Of a stretch of DNA of 64,000 bases, positions 16,335-25,365 are shown piece by piece. Under the pieces are notes generated by a model that saw nothing but the letters and a program-made list of their open reading frames with translations, did not search any database and had not been told where the DNA came from. This stretch comes from SVTX01 sp045602385 (lineage in GTDB: Bacteria > Bacillota > Clostridia > Oscillospirales > CAG-272). The stretch's first letter is position 1; every line of letters begins with the position of its first letter. The stretch covers positions 62,001 through 126,000 of the forward strand of contig JAZSBL010000023.1 in assembly GCA_045602385.1 (NCBI GenBank). Reading direction: 5' to 3'. A program made the position numbers and the translations under genes.

Positions 16335-17096
16335 ATGATACAGTTAAAAAATTCGCTTCAGATCAAAGAAATGAGAGAAGCGGGACGTATAACCGGCGAG
16401 GCACTCCTTGTGGCTCGTGAGAACATCCGTGAAGGGATTAGCACCCTTGAGCTTGACAAGATCATAAGAAATTATATCGAAAAGCAGGGTGCTAAGCCTT
16501 CCTTCCTCGGATACCACGGCTTTCCCGGAAGCGCTTGCATAAGCATAAACGACGAGGTCATTCACGGTATTCCCTCAAGGAACAGAATCTTGCGCGAGGG
16601 TGATATCGTAAAGGTCGACGTCGGAGCATACTACAAGGGCTTTCACGGCGATGCCGCGAGAACGATTCCCGTCGGAAAGATCTCCGACGAGGCGCAAAAG
16701 CTGATTGACGTGACAAGACAGAGCTTCTTTTGCGGAATAGAGAAATTTGCCGTTGGAAACAGACTTGGCGACATCGGTCACGCAATCGATGCTCACGTCG
16801 TTGCAAACGGATTCTCGACCGTAAAGAGATATATCGGTCACGGAATAGGTCAGGCTCTTCACGAGTCCCCCGACGTTCCCAACTTCGGAACAGAGGGCAG
16901 GGGAACGAGACTTTGCGCGGGCATGGTCCTGGCTATCGAGCCTATGGTAAATATAGGTCGCGAGGACGTCAGGGATATGAGCGACGGCTGGACGGTAAAG
17001 ACCGCTGACGGCACGCTCTCCGCTCACTACGAGAACACTGTTGCTCTTACAAGCGACGGACTCATCGTAATGACGCAGCTTGAATCGGATTTTTGA
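16335..17096 (+). CDS. map: Methionine aminopeptidase, type I
   Basis: The 253-residue enzyme removes N-terminal methionine from new proteins. The five metal ligands of the family are in place: the two Asp of VDVGAYYKGFHGDAAR, His of IGHGIGQALHESP, Glu of LAIEPMV and Glu of HYENTVAL. No N-terminal zinc-finger or SH3-binding extension is present. It starts 20 bases after adk. Confidence 0.97.
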   Translation: MIQLKNSLQIKEMREAGRITGEALLVARENIREGISTLELDKIIRNYIEKQGAKPSFLGYHGFPGSACISINDEVIHGIPSRNRILREGDIVKVDVGAYYKGFHGDAARTIPVGKISDEAQKLIDVTRQSFFCGIEKFAVGNRLGDIGHAIDAHVVANGFSTVKRYIGHGIGQALHESPDVPNFGTEGRGTRLCAGMVLAIEPMVNIGREDVRDMSDGWTVKTADGTLSAHYENTVALTSDGLIVMTQLESDF

Positions 17097-17138
17097 GTTA
17101 GATTTTCTACAATTTAAAATCATGTTAGGAGAAAAATA

Positions 17139-17357
17139 ATGCCGAAGGATGACGTTATTGAATTTGAAGGCGAGGTAGTTGAGGCACTCCCCAACGCCAC
17201 CTTCAAGGTGAAGCTTCCCAACGGTCATGTCGTTACAGCGCACATTTCCGGAAAGCTTCGTATGAATTATATAAGAATTTTGCCGGGTGACCACGTCACC
17301 GTTGAGGTGTCGGTTTACGACCTTACAAAGGGTCGTATCACATGGCGATCCAAATAA
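17139..17357 (+). CDS. infA: Translation initiation factor IF-1
   Basis: The 72-residue OB-fold protein (IEFEGEVVEALPNATFKVKL, GKLRMNYIRILPGDHV and LTKGRITWRSK) is a full-length IF-1. It blocks the A site during initiation. The KOW-domain protein that often sits between map and infA in Clostridia is absent here. Confidence 0.98.
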   Translation: MPKDDVIEFEGEVVEALPNATFKVKLPNGHVVTAHISGKLRMNYIRILPGDHVTVEVSVYDLTKGRITWRSK

Positions 17358-17423
17358 AAAACAAAGATTTTACCATGCCGCAAAGGCAAATAAATACTCT
17401 AAAGAAAGGTTGGTTTACAGAAA

Positions 17424-17537
17424 ATGAAGGTTAAACCGTCCGTAAAGAAGATCTGCGAGAAATGCAAGATCATTAAGAGAAAAGGTAAAGTCATGGTTAT
17501 CTGCGAGAACCCCAAGCACAAGCAGAAGCAGGGTTAA
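17424..17537 (+). CDS. rpmJ: Large ribosomal subunit protein bL36, zinc type
   Basis: A 37-residue frame beginning MKVKPSVKKICEKC has the zinc ligands C11, C14, C27 and H32 of the C+ form of L36. It lies between infA and rpsM, its usual place, with AAAGAAAGG upstream. Confidence 0.97.
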   Translation: MKVKPSVKKICEKCKIIKRKGKVMVICENPKHKQKQG

Positions 17538-17594
17538 TTCGAGATATACATCGACTTTGATCCAACTCAATCTATAAGGAGAGGTACAAAAAAT

Positions 17595-17963
17595 ATGGCA
17601 CGTATAGCAGGTGTTGATATTCCCAATAACAAGCGCGTTGAGATCGCCCTTACCTATATCTACGGTATCGGCCGCAAGAGCGCTAATGATATCCTTGTAG
17701 CTACAGGTATCAATCCTGATACCAGAGCTAAGGATCTTACTGAGGAAGAAATTGCTAAGCTCCGTGATGTTATCGAAAGCTCTTACACCGTTGAAGGTGA
17801 CCTCCGCAGAGAAGTCGCTCTTAACATTAAGAGAATGGTAGAGGTTAACTGCTACCGCGGTATCAGACACAGAAAAGGTCTTCCCGTAAGAGGTCAGAGA
17901 ACAAAGACCAATGCGAGAACAAGAAAAGGTCCCGCAAAGACCATCGCAAACAAGAAGAAATAA
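17595..17963 (+). CDS. rpsM: Small ribosomal subunit protein uS13
   Basis: The 122-residue product starts MARIAGVDIPNNKRVEIALT, has the helix-hairpin-helix YGIGRKSANDIL, and ends in the basic tail (GQRTKTNARTRKGPAKTIA) that contacts P-site tRNA. Confidence 0.98.
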   Translation: MARIAGVDIPNNKRVEIALTYIYGIGRKSANDILVATGINPDTRAKDLTEEEIAKLRDVIESSYTVEGDLRREVALNIKRMVEVNCYRGIRHRKGLPVRGQRTKTNARTRKGPAKTIANKKK

Positions 17964-17981
17964 AAGGAGTGGCAAATAAAA

Positions 17982-18377
17982 ATGGCAAAGGTTACTAAAA
18001 AAGTCGTTAAAAAGCGCCGCGAAAGAAAAAATATTGAAAAGGGTGCTGTTCACATTCAGTCCACTTTCAATAACACAATCGTAACTATCACAGACGTTTA
18101 CGGAAACGCAATCTCTTGGGCTTCCGCAGGTGAGCTCGGCTTCAAGGGCTCCAGAAAGTCTACTCCCTTCGCAGCTCAGTCCGCTTCTGAGACAGCAGCT
18201 CGCGCAGCAGTTGAGCACGGCCTCAAGTCTGTTGAAGTTTACGTTAAGGGTCCCGGTTCGGGACGTGAATCCGCAATCCGTGCTCTTGAGACGGTAGGAC
18301 TCCAGATTACTCTTATCAAGGACGTTACTCCTATCCCTCACAACGGTTGCAGACCGCCTAAGCGCAGACGCGTTTAA
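17982..18377 (+). CDS. rpsK: Small ribosomal subunit protein uS11
   Basis: The 131-residue product has the S11 core (HIQSTFNNTIVTITDVYGN, KSTPFAAQSA, GPGSGRESAIR) and the PIPHNGCRPPKRRRV end. It lines the mRNA exit on the 30S platform. Confidence 0.98.
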   Translation: MAKVTKKVVKKRRERKNIEKGAVHIQSTFNNTIVTITDVYGNAISWASAGELGFKGSRKSTPFAAQSASETAARAAVEHGLKSVEVYVKGPGSGRESAIRALETVGLQITLIKDVTPIPHNGCRPPKRRRV

Positions 18378-18398
18378 TCTTACAGGAGGTTTAGAATT

Positions 18399-19025
18399 AT
18401 GGCAAGATATACAGGTCCCGCATGCAAGCTCTGCCGTAGAGAGGGCAAGAAGCTTTACCTCAAGGGTGAGAGATGCACAAGCGGTAAGTGCGCACTTGAG
18501 CGCAGAAGCACAGCTCCCGGCCAGCACGGCGCAGCTAAGAAGAAAATGGGCGAGTACGGTGTTCAGCTCCGTGAAAAGCAGGCTACAAGAAGATACTACG
18601 GTGTTCTTGAAAAGCAGTTCAAGAACTACTACGCAGAGGCTGACCGCAAGGAAGGCATGACAGGTGAGAACCTTCTCGTTCTCCTTGAGCGTCGTCTTGA
18701 TAACACTGTTTACAGAATGGGTCTCGCTGAGTCCCACAAGGAAGCTCGTCAGCTTGTTCTCCACGCACACTTCACTCTTAACGGCAAGAAGGTAAATGTT
18801 CCTTCTATCCTCGTTAAGCCCGGTGACGTTATCGCAGTTAAGGAAGCAAGCCGCGCATCCGCTAAGTTCAAGGCACTCGCTGAGGCACTTGAGAGCAAGA
18901 CAGCTCCGAAGTGGCTTGACGTTGATAAGACAAATCTTCAGGCTAAGGTCGTTTCTATGCCTGCAAGAGAAGATATTGACTTCGATTTCAACGAACAGCT
19001 TATCGTCGAGCTCTACTCCAAGTAA
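18399..19025 (+). CDS. rpsD: Small ribosomal subunit protein uS4, zinc type
   Basis: The 208-residue product has an N-terminal four-cysteine zinc site (CKLC, then two cysteines in CTSGKC), the S4 core and an S4 RNA-binding domain (RLDNTVYRMGLAESHKEARQ). It nucleates 30S assembly and in many bacteria represses the alpha operon. A 108-base gap with an ACCGCA/TGCGGT hairpin (about 19026-19050) follows before rpoA. Confidence 0.97.
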   Translation: MARYTGPACKLCRREGKKLYLKGERCTSGKCALERRSTAPGQHGAAKKKMGEYGVQLREKQATRRYYGVLEKQFKNYYAEADRKEGMTGENLLVLLERRLDNTVYRMGLAESHKEARQLVLHAHFTLNGKKVNVPSILVKPGDVIAVKEASRASAKFKALAEALESKTAPKWLDVDKTNLQAKVVSMPAREDIDFDFNEQLIVELYSK

Positions 19026-19133
19026 TACCGCATAAACGTTCTTTGCGGTGTTACTTTGAGCCGCGCAGTCCGTTTAATAAAGCAAATACAATTCGCTTTT
19101 CCCAAAAATTTATTTTAGGAGGTTTTATTTGGA

Positions 19134-20111
19134 ATGATAGAGATAGAGAAGCCCAATATTACTACCGCTGAAATGAGTGAGGACGGTTCCTACGGAACGT
19201 TCGTCATTGAGCCCCTTGAAAGAGGCTTCGGTCAGACTCTCGGAAACTCATTGAGAAGAGTTCTTCTGAGCTCTCTCCCCGGATATGCGGTAACAAATAT
19301 CAAGATCGACGGAGTACTTCATGAGTTCTCCACTATTCCCGGAGTTACTGAGGACGTTACAGAGATCGTTCTTAACGTTAAGGGTATCATCGCTAAGCTT
19401 AATAACTGCCAGGGCCCCAAGACCGTATTTATTGACGTTGTTGGTGAGCACGAGGTTACTGCAGGTGATATCAAGCAGGATTCCGATATAGAGATCCTCA
19501 ATCCCGAGCATCACATCGCTACTGTTGGCGAAAATGAAAGATTCTACATGGAGCTTACATTCAACTGCGATCGCGGTTACGTTTCGCAGGAGCGCAACAA
19601 GCAGCTTCACTCGGATATAAACGGTCTTAACGCGCCCATGCCCGTTAATACCATCTACACCGATTCGATCTACACACCTGTTTACAAGGTAAATTATGAG
19701 GTTGAAAGCACCCGTTCCGGTAGCAACACCGATCTTGATAAGCTCACGATCAACGTACTTACCAACGGCACAATCTCAGCTAAGGAAGCGGTTTCCCTCG
19801 GAGCCAAGATTCTCAATGAGCATCTCAACTTGTTTGTAGAGCTTTCAGACGATGCAAAGAAGGTTGGTATTATGGTTGAGAGAGAAGAAACCATTAAGGA
19901 AAAGGTTCTTGAGATGACCATTGAGGAACTTGACATGTCTGTCCGTAGCTTCAATTGTTTGAAGCGCGCAGGCATTGACACTGTCGAAGACCTTACAAAT
20001 CGCACCGAAGAGGATATGATCAAGGTTCGTAACCTCGGTAAGAAATCGCTTGACGAAGTTATCCAGAAGCTCCACTCGCTCGGTCTTGACCTTAAGCGCG
20101 AAGAGGAGTAA
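19134..20111 (+). CDS. rpoA: RNA polymerase alpha subunit
   Basis: The 325-residue product has the assembly domain (IEPLERGFGQTLGNSLRRVL) and the C-terminal DNA-contacting domain after a linker near residue 240 (RSFNCLKRAGIDTVEDL, VRNLGKKSLDEV). It dimerises to start RNA polymerase assembly. Start ATG at 19134 with AGGAGG 11 bases before. Confidence 0.98.
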   Translation: MIEIEKPNITTAEMSEDGSYGTFVIEPLERGFGQTLGNSLRRVLLSSLPGYAVTNIKIDGVLHEFSTIPGVTEDVTEIVLNVKGIIAKLNNCQGPKTVFIDVVGEHEVTAGDIKQDSDIEILNPEHHIATVGENERFYMELTFNCDRGYVSQERNKQLHSDINGLNAPMPVNTIYTDSIYTPVYKVNYEVESTRSGSNTDLDKLTINVLTNGTISAKEAVSLGAKILNEHLNLFVELSDDAKKVGIMVEREETIKEKVLEMTIEELDMSVRSFNCLKRAGIDTVEDLTNRTEEDMIKVRNLGKKSLDEVIQKLHSLGLDLKREEE

Positions 20112-20155
20112 TCCAACACTTATATTATTAAATTAAGCAGAAGGAGGGACATGCA

Positions 20156-20512
20156 ATGCCCGGAACCAGAAAACTTGGCAGACCTACCGCACACAGACAA
20201 GCTATGCTTCGCGGAATGGTTACCCTGCTGCTTGAGAACGGACAGGTTGAGACAACTCTCACCAGAGCGAAAGAGGTTCGTTCCATCGCAGAAAAAATGA
20301 TCACACTTGGCAAAAAGAATACACTCGCAAGCCGCAGAGCTGCTCTTGCATACATCACCAAGGAAGACGTAGTTACAAAGCTTTTCGCTGAAATCGCTCC
20401 TAAGTACGCATCCAGAAACGGTGGTTACACTCAGATCCTCAAGATCGGTGCTCGCCGCGGTGACGCTGCAGAGATGGCAATCGTTCGTCTTATCGACGAG
20501 GCTGCTGAATAA
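20156..20512 (+). CDS. rplQ: Large ribosomal subunit protein bL17
   Basis: The 118-residue product (RKLGRPTAHRQAMLRGMVT to AEMAIVRLID) is a full-length L17 and the last gene of the operon. A terminator follows 20 bases later. Confidence 0.98.
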   Translation: MPGTRKLGRPTAHRQAMLRGMVTLLLENGQVETTLTRAKEVRSIAEKMITLGKKNTLASRRAALAYITKEDVVTKLFAEIAPKYASRNGGYTQILKIGARRGDAAEMAIVRLIDEAAE

Positions 20513-20532
20513 TCTTTTTACTGAAGATAAAA

Positions 20533-20566
20533 AAGGAAGATGCCCACGGGCATCTTCCTCTTTTGT
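20533..20566 (+). terminator. Intrinsic terminator of the ribosomal operon
   Basis: A self-complementary stem of up to 12 bp (GGAAGATGCCC with its complement, about 20534-20559) is followed by TCTTTTG. Confidence 0.9.
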
Positions 20567-20626
20567 TATAAATAGTATTATTTATAGACTATTGTATCAT
20601 ATATAGCCCGCAATTCAAGGACACAC

Positions 20627-20642
20627 AGTCTATAATTAGACT
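20627..20642. promoter_or_regulatory. Palindromic site overlapping a -10 element, possible operator
   Basis: AGTCTA-TAAT-TAGACT is a perfect inverted repeat whose centre forms a TATAAT. A further TAGACT half site lies at 20585-20590. It is 25 bases upstream of the start of the small Cro-type regulator, so self-repression is a reasonable inference. No good -35 was found at the right distance. Confidence 0.45.
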
Positions 20643-20666
20643 ATAAGATATAATAAGGAGGCTAAT

Positions 20667-20909
20667 ATGAATACATATACGGCTGTTAAAATTAGACTTT
20701 TAAAATTGTGTGACGAGAAGGGCGTTTCTATTCATAAGCTTGCGATGGATTCCGCTGTCCCGCCCTCTACAATAAAAAATATATTGTACGGAAAGAGCAG
20801 GAATCCCGGTATTGTAACCCTTAAAATGCTTTGCGACGGACTTGGTATATCACTTATCGAGTTTTTTAATGCAATTGAGTTTGAGCATCTTGAGCAGGAG
20901 ATCAAATAA
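20667..20909 (+). CDS. Small XRE/Cro-type DNA-binding protein
   Basis: The 80-residue product is almost entirely one helix-turn-helix domain (VKIRLLKLCDEKGVSIHKLA, VPPSTIKNILYG, TLKMLCDGLGISLIEFF). Proteins of this size act as dimeric repressors of phage, toxin-antitoxin or housekeeping genes. No toxin gene lies next to it; the following gene is mgtE. A palindrome upstream may be its own operator. Ribosome-binding site AAGGAGG is strong. Confidence 0.85.
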   Translation: MNTYTAVKIRLLKLCDEKGVSIHKLAMDSAVPPSTIKNILYGKSRNPGIVTLKMLCDGLGISLIEFFNAIEFEHLEQEIK

Positions 20910-20995
20910 AAGGATAATTAATATTTCTTTTCCCCGAACAGGGAATAATACAGTTACCAAAACCTTTTTTATATACGGTAGAGGAGGGGAAGAAT

Positions 20996-22486
20996 ATGGA
21001 TGAGAAAGATAAGGATATCCTTGAGAATGAGGATAACAAGAGCATCCCGGAGCAGGCCGAGGAGCAGTATGAAAATGCCGAGGAGCTCCGCGAGGAACAG
21101 ATCGAGGATAAGTTTGCCGAATGTAAGCGATTGTTTGAAGAGAAACAATATGCTGCCTTTACAAGGGCTATAGAGGAGTTGAACCCCGTAGACGCCGCAG
21201 ATTTTTTCTCTGAGCTTGAATATGAGAAGATACCTACTGTGTTTAAACTCGTCCACAAGGACCGCTTAGCGGAAATTTTTGCCGAGCTTGACGCCGACGT
21301 GCAGGAGAAGATCATTACTTCAATGACCGATCGAGAGATCAGATATATCGTTGAGGAGCTCTTCCTGGATGACGCGGTTGACATGATCGAGGAGCTGCCC
21401 GCAAACGTTGTCGCTCGTGTTATGAAGGCGGCGACACCGGAGACAAGAAAAGAGATCAACAAATTCCTCGCATATCCTGAGAACAGCGCGGGAAGTGTAA
21501 TGACCTCCGAGTTTATAAACCTGCACAAGAGCATGACCGTGTCTGATGCGATAGAGCATATCAGGCGCATAGGTGTGGACAAGGAAACGGTATATTCGGC
21601 TTACGTTACCGATGAAAAGAGGGTTCTGGAGGGCACGATTTCCTTCAAAGATCTGCTTTTTAATAGCGATAATGAAACCATAGATTTAATATGTAACAAA
21701 GAGTTTATATACGCCTACACGACCGATGACCAGGAGTACGTTGCTGATACCATTGCAAAATACGGACTTTTGGCGCTTCCCATTGTTGACAGAGAGATGC
21801 GTCTTGTCGGTATCGTTACCGTCGACGACGCTATTGACGTCATCCAGGAGGAGGCAACTGAGGATATCGAGATCATGGCGGCTATTACACCGTCTGACAA
21901 GCCCTATTTGAAGACCACTGTTTTTGAGACCTGGAAGAACCGTTTTCCGTGGCTTTTGGTGCTGATGCTTTCCGCGATATTCTCAAGCGCGATCATTACG
22001 CATTACGAGAGTGCGATCGGAACATACGCGATCCTTACCGCCTTCTTTCCGATGCTTATGAACACGGGAGGTAATGCGGGAAGTCAGTCGTCTGTTGCGA
22101 TCATCCGCGCAATGTCGCTTGACGAGATCGGAAAAAGGGACTTCTGGCGTGTTGTCTGGAAGGAGTTTCGTGTTTCTGTTCTTTGCGCACTTGGACTTGG
22201 TGTGGTTTGTTTTATAAAGACGATTGCCATTGACTTTAAGTTCGCTGCCGTTGAGGTGCTTCCAAACGGCGCGGTACAGGATAATCTTATGATCGCGTTT
22301 ATCGTCAGTGTCACCGCGTGCTGTGCGGTCATATTTGCAAAGCTTGTAGGTACGGTTCTTCCTATGGGAGCAAAGAAGATCGGACTTGACCCTGCGGTCA
22401 TGGCTTCGCCCTTTATTACAACGATAGTTGACACGGTCACTCTTGTTATTTATTTTGCGATAGCATCGAGCGTACTGCATTTTTGA
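20996..22486 (+). CDS. mgtE: Magnesium transporter MgtE
   Basis: The 496-residue product has a cytoplasmic N domain (about 50-155, with NPVDAADFFSELEYEKIP), two CBS repeats (about 165-290, with VDDAIDVIQEE) and five membrane spans (about 325-495). The pore motif PMLMNTGGNAGSQSS and DPAVMASPFITTIVDT match the Mg2+ binding residues of the family. A ~45-residue acidic N-terminal extension is present. No magnesium riboswitch was seen in the 86-base upstream gap. Confidence 0.95.
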   Translation: MDEKDKDILENEDNKSIPEQAEEQYENAEELREEQIEDKFAECKRLFEEKQYAAFTRAIEELNPVDAADFFSELEYEKIPTVFKLVHKDRLAEIFAELDADVQEKIITSMTDREIRYIVEELFLDDAVDMIEELPANVVARVMKAATPETRKEINKFLAYPENSAGSVMTSEFINLHKSMTVSDAIEHIRRIGVDKETVYSAYVTDEKRVLEGTISFKDLLFNSDNETIDLICNKEFIYAYTTDDQEYVADTIAKYGLLALPIVDREMRLVGIVTVDDAIDVIQEEATEDIEIMAAITPSDKPYLKTTVFETWKNRFPWLLVLMLSAIFSSAIITHYESAIGTYAILTAFFPMLMNTGGNAGSQSSVAIIRAMSLDEIGKRDFWRVVWKEFRVSVLCALGLGVVCFIKTIAIDFKFAAVEVLPNGAVQDNLMIAFIVSVTACCAVIFAKLVGTVLPMGAKKIGLDPAVMASPFITTIVDTVTLVIYFAIASSVLHF

Positions 22487-22501
22487 GTGTTTTATGATCT
22501 G

Positions 22502-22530
22502 ATCCCGCGCTTTTGCGCGGGATTTTTCTT
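22502..22530 (+). terminator. Intrinsic terminator of mgtE
   Basis: A 9-bp perfect G/C-rich stem (22502-22510 with 22515-22523), a TTTT loop and a T-run follow the stop codon by 15 bases. Confidence 0.9.
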
Positions 22531-22597
22531 TACATGAATATTTCCTGTCGCGTTGTATAATAATTTAATTACCAAAAAAGAAAGGATGGGCAAAAAC

Positions 22598-22774
22598 ATG
22601 TCGCCAAAGGAATTGCTTTATATTGAAGACGCGCTTGGACATGACGTTGGAATAAAGGCGGTCTGCAAGGACGCTATTGAAAATCTGCAGGACAATGATC
22701 TGAAGGTCTTTGTAAACGAGATAGTACAAAACCACACACAGTGCTTTAACCGTTTATACGGCTTGTTGAACTAA
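22598..22774 (+). CDS. Small CotF-type spore coat-associated protein
   Basis: The 58-residue product (MSPKELLYIEDALGHDVGIK, then LQDNDLKVFVNEIVQNHTQC) resembles short ferritin-like helical proteins encoded beside CotF-type coat genes in Clostridia. The ATG at 22598 has AAAGGA about 12 bases upstream; an ATG at 22586 is too close to it. It lies 10 bases before the next gene, with which it forms a pair. An AATATTT-12 bp-TATAATAA arrangement upstream (22534-22560) may be a sporulation promoter. Confidence 0.7.
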   Translation: MSPKELLYIEDALGHDVGIKAVCKDAIENLQDNDLKVFVNEIVQNHTQCFNRLYGLLN

Positions 22775-22784
22775 GGAGGGTATA

Positions 22785-23036
22785 ATGAACGATAAGGAAA
22801 TAATGACAAATATTCTTAACTCTGTCAAGGGAGAGTGCGATCTGTTGATGCACGGATCTATTGAGTCCTCAACACCGAACGTACACGGTGCGTTTAAGCA
22901 GAGCCTGGACGATGCGCTTTGTATGCAGAACAAGATATACGCCAAGATGAGCGAGAAGGGCTGGTATCCTATGCAACAGGCGCAGGGAACACAGATCGAT
23001 GCTGTCAAGCAGAAGTTTGCCGCGCAGCAGGGATAA
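22785..23036 (+). CDS. CotF-type spore coat protein
   Basis: The 83-residue product has the CotF-domain pattern: MNDKEIMTNILNSVKGECDL, a middle helix, then MSEKGWYPMQQAQGTQID. Such proteins are deposited in the spore coat or core of Clostridia and Bacilli. AAGGAGG precedes the ATG. A terminator follows, so the unit is two genes. Confidence 0.85.
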   Translation: MNDKEIMTNILNSVKGECDLLMHGSIESSTPNVHGAFKQSLDDALCMQNKIYAKMSEKGWYPMQQAQGTQIDAVKQKFAAQQG

Positions 23037-23071
23037 ATCCCTATAAACCCGCGTTTCTCGCGATGTAAAAA

Positions 23072-23108
23072 AGGGCGATACCACAAAGGTGTCGCCCTAT
23101 TCTTTTTG
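23072..23108 (+). terminator. Intrinsic terminator of the CotF-type pair
   Basis: Stem AGGGCGA/TCGCCCT with an inner ACC/GGT (23072-23098) is followed by TATTCTTTTTG. Confidence 0.85.
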
Positions 23109-23109
23109 T

Positions 23110-23165
23110 TTGGGAAGCTTTTTGGAGGTGCGGAAGCCTTTTTCTCGAAAAAGGTTCCGCAAATC
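23110..23165. repeat. Dispersed palindromic repeat, copy A
   Basis: A 13-bp stem with one bulged G (23130-23143 with 23148-23160) is flanked on the left by AAGCTTTTTGGAGGTG. In the opposite orientation this matches the hairpin-cACgcCCC-AAAAaCtTt arrangement of the copies at 54898-55095 and 62180-62262. Confidence 0.7.
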
Positions 23166-23177
23166 TCTCAGCATTTG

Positions 23178-25349
23178 CTAACTAATCACGTCGCCGCGAA
23201 CAGTGAACATGCGCTCGGCTGCCGCCTTGAGGGGTGGGTGGCTTTCGAGTGTGGGATCGTTCTCGATAAATCTGTGAGCTGCTTCAAACGCCTTTTGCAT
23301 AAGCTCGGAATCCTCGCACATATCGGCAAGGTTAAAGGTCAGAGAGCCGCTCTGTCTTATCGACGAGTTGCCCGACAGGGAGAGAAAGTCTCCCGGGCCG
23401 CGGAGCTTGAGGTCGACCTCGGCTATCTCAAAGCCGTTATATGATGTGCACATAGTTTTGAGTCTTTCCTTTGCCGTATCGCCAAGCCTGCCCTCTGCGC
23501 CGGAAACAAGCACGCAGAAGGATTTTCTCTGTCCTCTGCCTACGCGTCCGCGGAGCTGGTGGAGCTGGGAAAGACCGAATCGCTCGGCGTTCTCGACTAT
23601 CATAAGGCTTGCGGCGGGAACATTGACGCCGACCTCGATGACGGTGGTGGAAACGAGGATCTTGATCTCGCCCGCGGCAAATTTTTGCATGATCTCGTCT
23701 TTTTGCGCCGCCTTCATTTTGCCGTGCACGAAGGCTATGGGATAGCCCGTCAGTCTGGCAGAAAGATCCTCAGCATATTTGACTGCCGCCTTAAGGGGTG
23801 GCTTTTGTTTTTTCTTGAATTCTTCAATAGCGAAGGCTTGCATTTCCTCGCCGAATATCGAGATCGCCGACATGTCAAGCTCGCCGTTCTCAAGCTCGTT
23901 CTCCTCGACCGCCGGGCATACGATATATACCTGACCGCCCTCGTCGACCTGCTTTTTGATGAATCCGTCAAGCCTTTCTCGGTAGCTTTCGTCGACAAGG
24001 AAGGTGTCGACCTTTTGTCTGCCGGGGGGCATCTCGTCAATTTTGGACATTTTAAGGTCACCGTACATAACGAGCGCAAGCGAGCGGGGAATTGGGGTAG
24101 CACTCATTACAAGCACGTGGGTATGCTGATTTTTTTCTGAGAGCAGAGCGCGCTGATTTACTCCAAAGCGGTGCTGCTCGTCAGTTATTACAAGTCCGGG
24201 CTTTATAAAGTCCACTCCGTCGGAGAGGAGCGCTTGGGTGCCTATTACCACGTCGACTCTGCTCGCGGGGTCTTCTGCCTGCATTGCCTCGCGTATTCTT
24301 CTCTTGTTTGCGGCGGTGGTGGAGCCTGTCAAAAGTGAGCATTTGATACCGAGCCTTGACAGAAGGGGAGAAAGGTCGTTATAATGCTGCGTTGCGAGTA
24401 TTTCCGTTGGCGCCATGAGGGCTGCCTGATAGCCGTTTTTGACCGCAATATATATTGCCGCAGTCGCGCATGCGGTCTTGCCGCAGCCAACGTCGCCTAT
24501 GACTATTCTGCTCATTGGCTCGGTTTTTTGCATATCTGCCGCTATATCTGCTACCGTTCGCTTCTGCGCGCCCGTTAGCTCGTACGGCAAAAGCGCGGTG
24601 AGCGCGGAAATGTCTGTGTCGGGGCAGGGGGGCGCGGTGTGCTTTTGTATATGCTTGCTTTGCGCGCGAAGTCCTGTGGCAAAAAGGAAAAACTCGTCAA
24701 AAATGAGGCGCTTTTTAGCTATTGCGAGGCTTCTGTAGCTTTCGGGCTTATGTATCTGCTCAAGCGCGAAATGTATCGTGCAAAGTCCGTGCTGCTCTCT
24801 GACGCTTCTCGGAAGCGGATCCTCGTAGGTGGCGGCAACTAAAGGAAGTATCTCCTCTATATTTTGCGCTATCTGCTTCTGTGAAAGTCCGTCTGTAAGT
24901 CGGTAGACCGAGCAGAAGGGGGCGGGCGGTGCACTCTCAACCCACGGCTCCGCGGCGGGTGAGGTCATTTCGTATTTTGATTTTTTTCGTTCGACCTTGC
25001 CGTAAAAGCGGAAGGTTGAGCCTACGGGGAACTTGTCCTTCAGGTAGTTTTGATTAAAGTAGGTTATGTCGCACATTCCGCTCTCGTCAAAGGCGCGGAA
25101 TTTCAGCAGCGACATGCCTCTTTTGATGTTTGCTATCTTCGGCTCGGTCGATACGGTCAGGACCGTTGCGGACTTGCTGTCCGGCTGTGTGTCGGAGAGG
25201 GGTACTATGTTTGCGCGGTTTTCGTAGGCGCGAGGGAAGTAGTATACAAGATCAAGAAGGGTATGTACACCCGCCGCGGCATATGCCTGCGCCTTGACTC
25301 TGCCTATGCCCTTCAGGTTGCTTACGGGGATTTCTGACAGTGGCTTCAT
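23178..25349 (-). CDS. recG: ATP-dependent DNA helicase RecG
   Basis: The 723-residue product has the wedge/OB domain at the N terminus (VKAQAYAAAGVHTLLDLVYY, YENRANIVPL), the Walker A GDVGCGKT, the DEQH box (VITDEQHRFGV), LVMSATPIPRS, and the C-terminal helicase lobe with QLRGRVGRG. It reverses stalled replication forks and branch-migrates Holliday junctions. It starts 16 bases after the recombinase gene on the same strand, so the two form an operon. RBS AAAGGAGAG. Confidence 0.97.
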   Translation of the reverse strand: MKPLSEIPVSNLKGIGRVKAQAYAAAGVHTLLDLVYYFPRAYENRANIVPLSDTQPDSKSATVLTVSTEPKIANIKRGMSLLKFRAFDESGMCDITYFNQNYLKDKFPVGSTFRFYGKVERKKSKYEMTSPAAEPWVESAPPAPFCSVYRLTDGLSQKQIAQNIEEILPLVAATYEDPLPRSVREQHGLCTIHFALEQIHKPESYRSLAIAKKRLIFDEFFLFATGLRAQSKHIQKHTAPPCPDTDISALTALLPYELTGAQKRTVADIAADMQKTEPMSRIVIGDVGCGKTACATAAIYIAVKNGYQAALMAPTEILATQHYNDLSPLLSRLGIKCSLLTGSTTAANKRRIREAMQAEDPASRVDVVIGTQALLSDGVDFIKPGLVITDEQHRFGVNQRALLSEKNQHTHVLVMSATPIPRSLALVMYGDLKMSKIDEMPPGRQKVDTFLVDESYRERLDGFIKKQVDEGGQVYIVCPAVEENELENGELDMSAISIFGEEMQAFAIEEFKKKQKPPLKAAVKYAEDLSARLTGYPIAFVHGKMKAAQKDEIMQKFAAGEIKILVSTTVIEVGVNVPAASLMIVENAERFGLSQLHQLRGRVGRGQRKSFCVLVSGAEGRLGDTAKERLKTMCTSYNGFEIAEVDLKLRGPGDFLSLSGNSSIRQSGSLTFNLADMCEDSELMQKAFEAAHRFIENDPTLESHPPLKAAAERMFTVRGDVIS

Positions 25350-25365
25350 ATCTCTCTCCTTTCGT

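Noticed and set aside
17097..17138. Missing KOW-domain gene between map and infA
   Set aside because: I looked for a short frame here because it is common in Clostridia; the 42-base gap cannot hold it, so absence is real but not notable enough for a finding.
17415..18770. 451-codon open frame antisense to rpmJ, rpsM, rpsK and rpsD
   Set aside because: It overlaps four certain ribosomal genes on the other strand; its composition is that of reverse-complemented biased codons.
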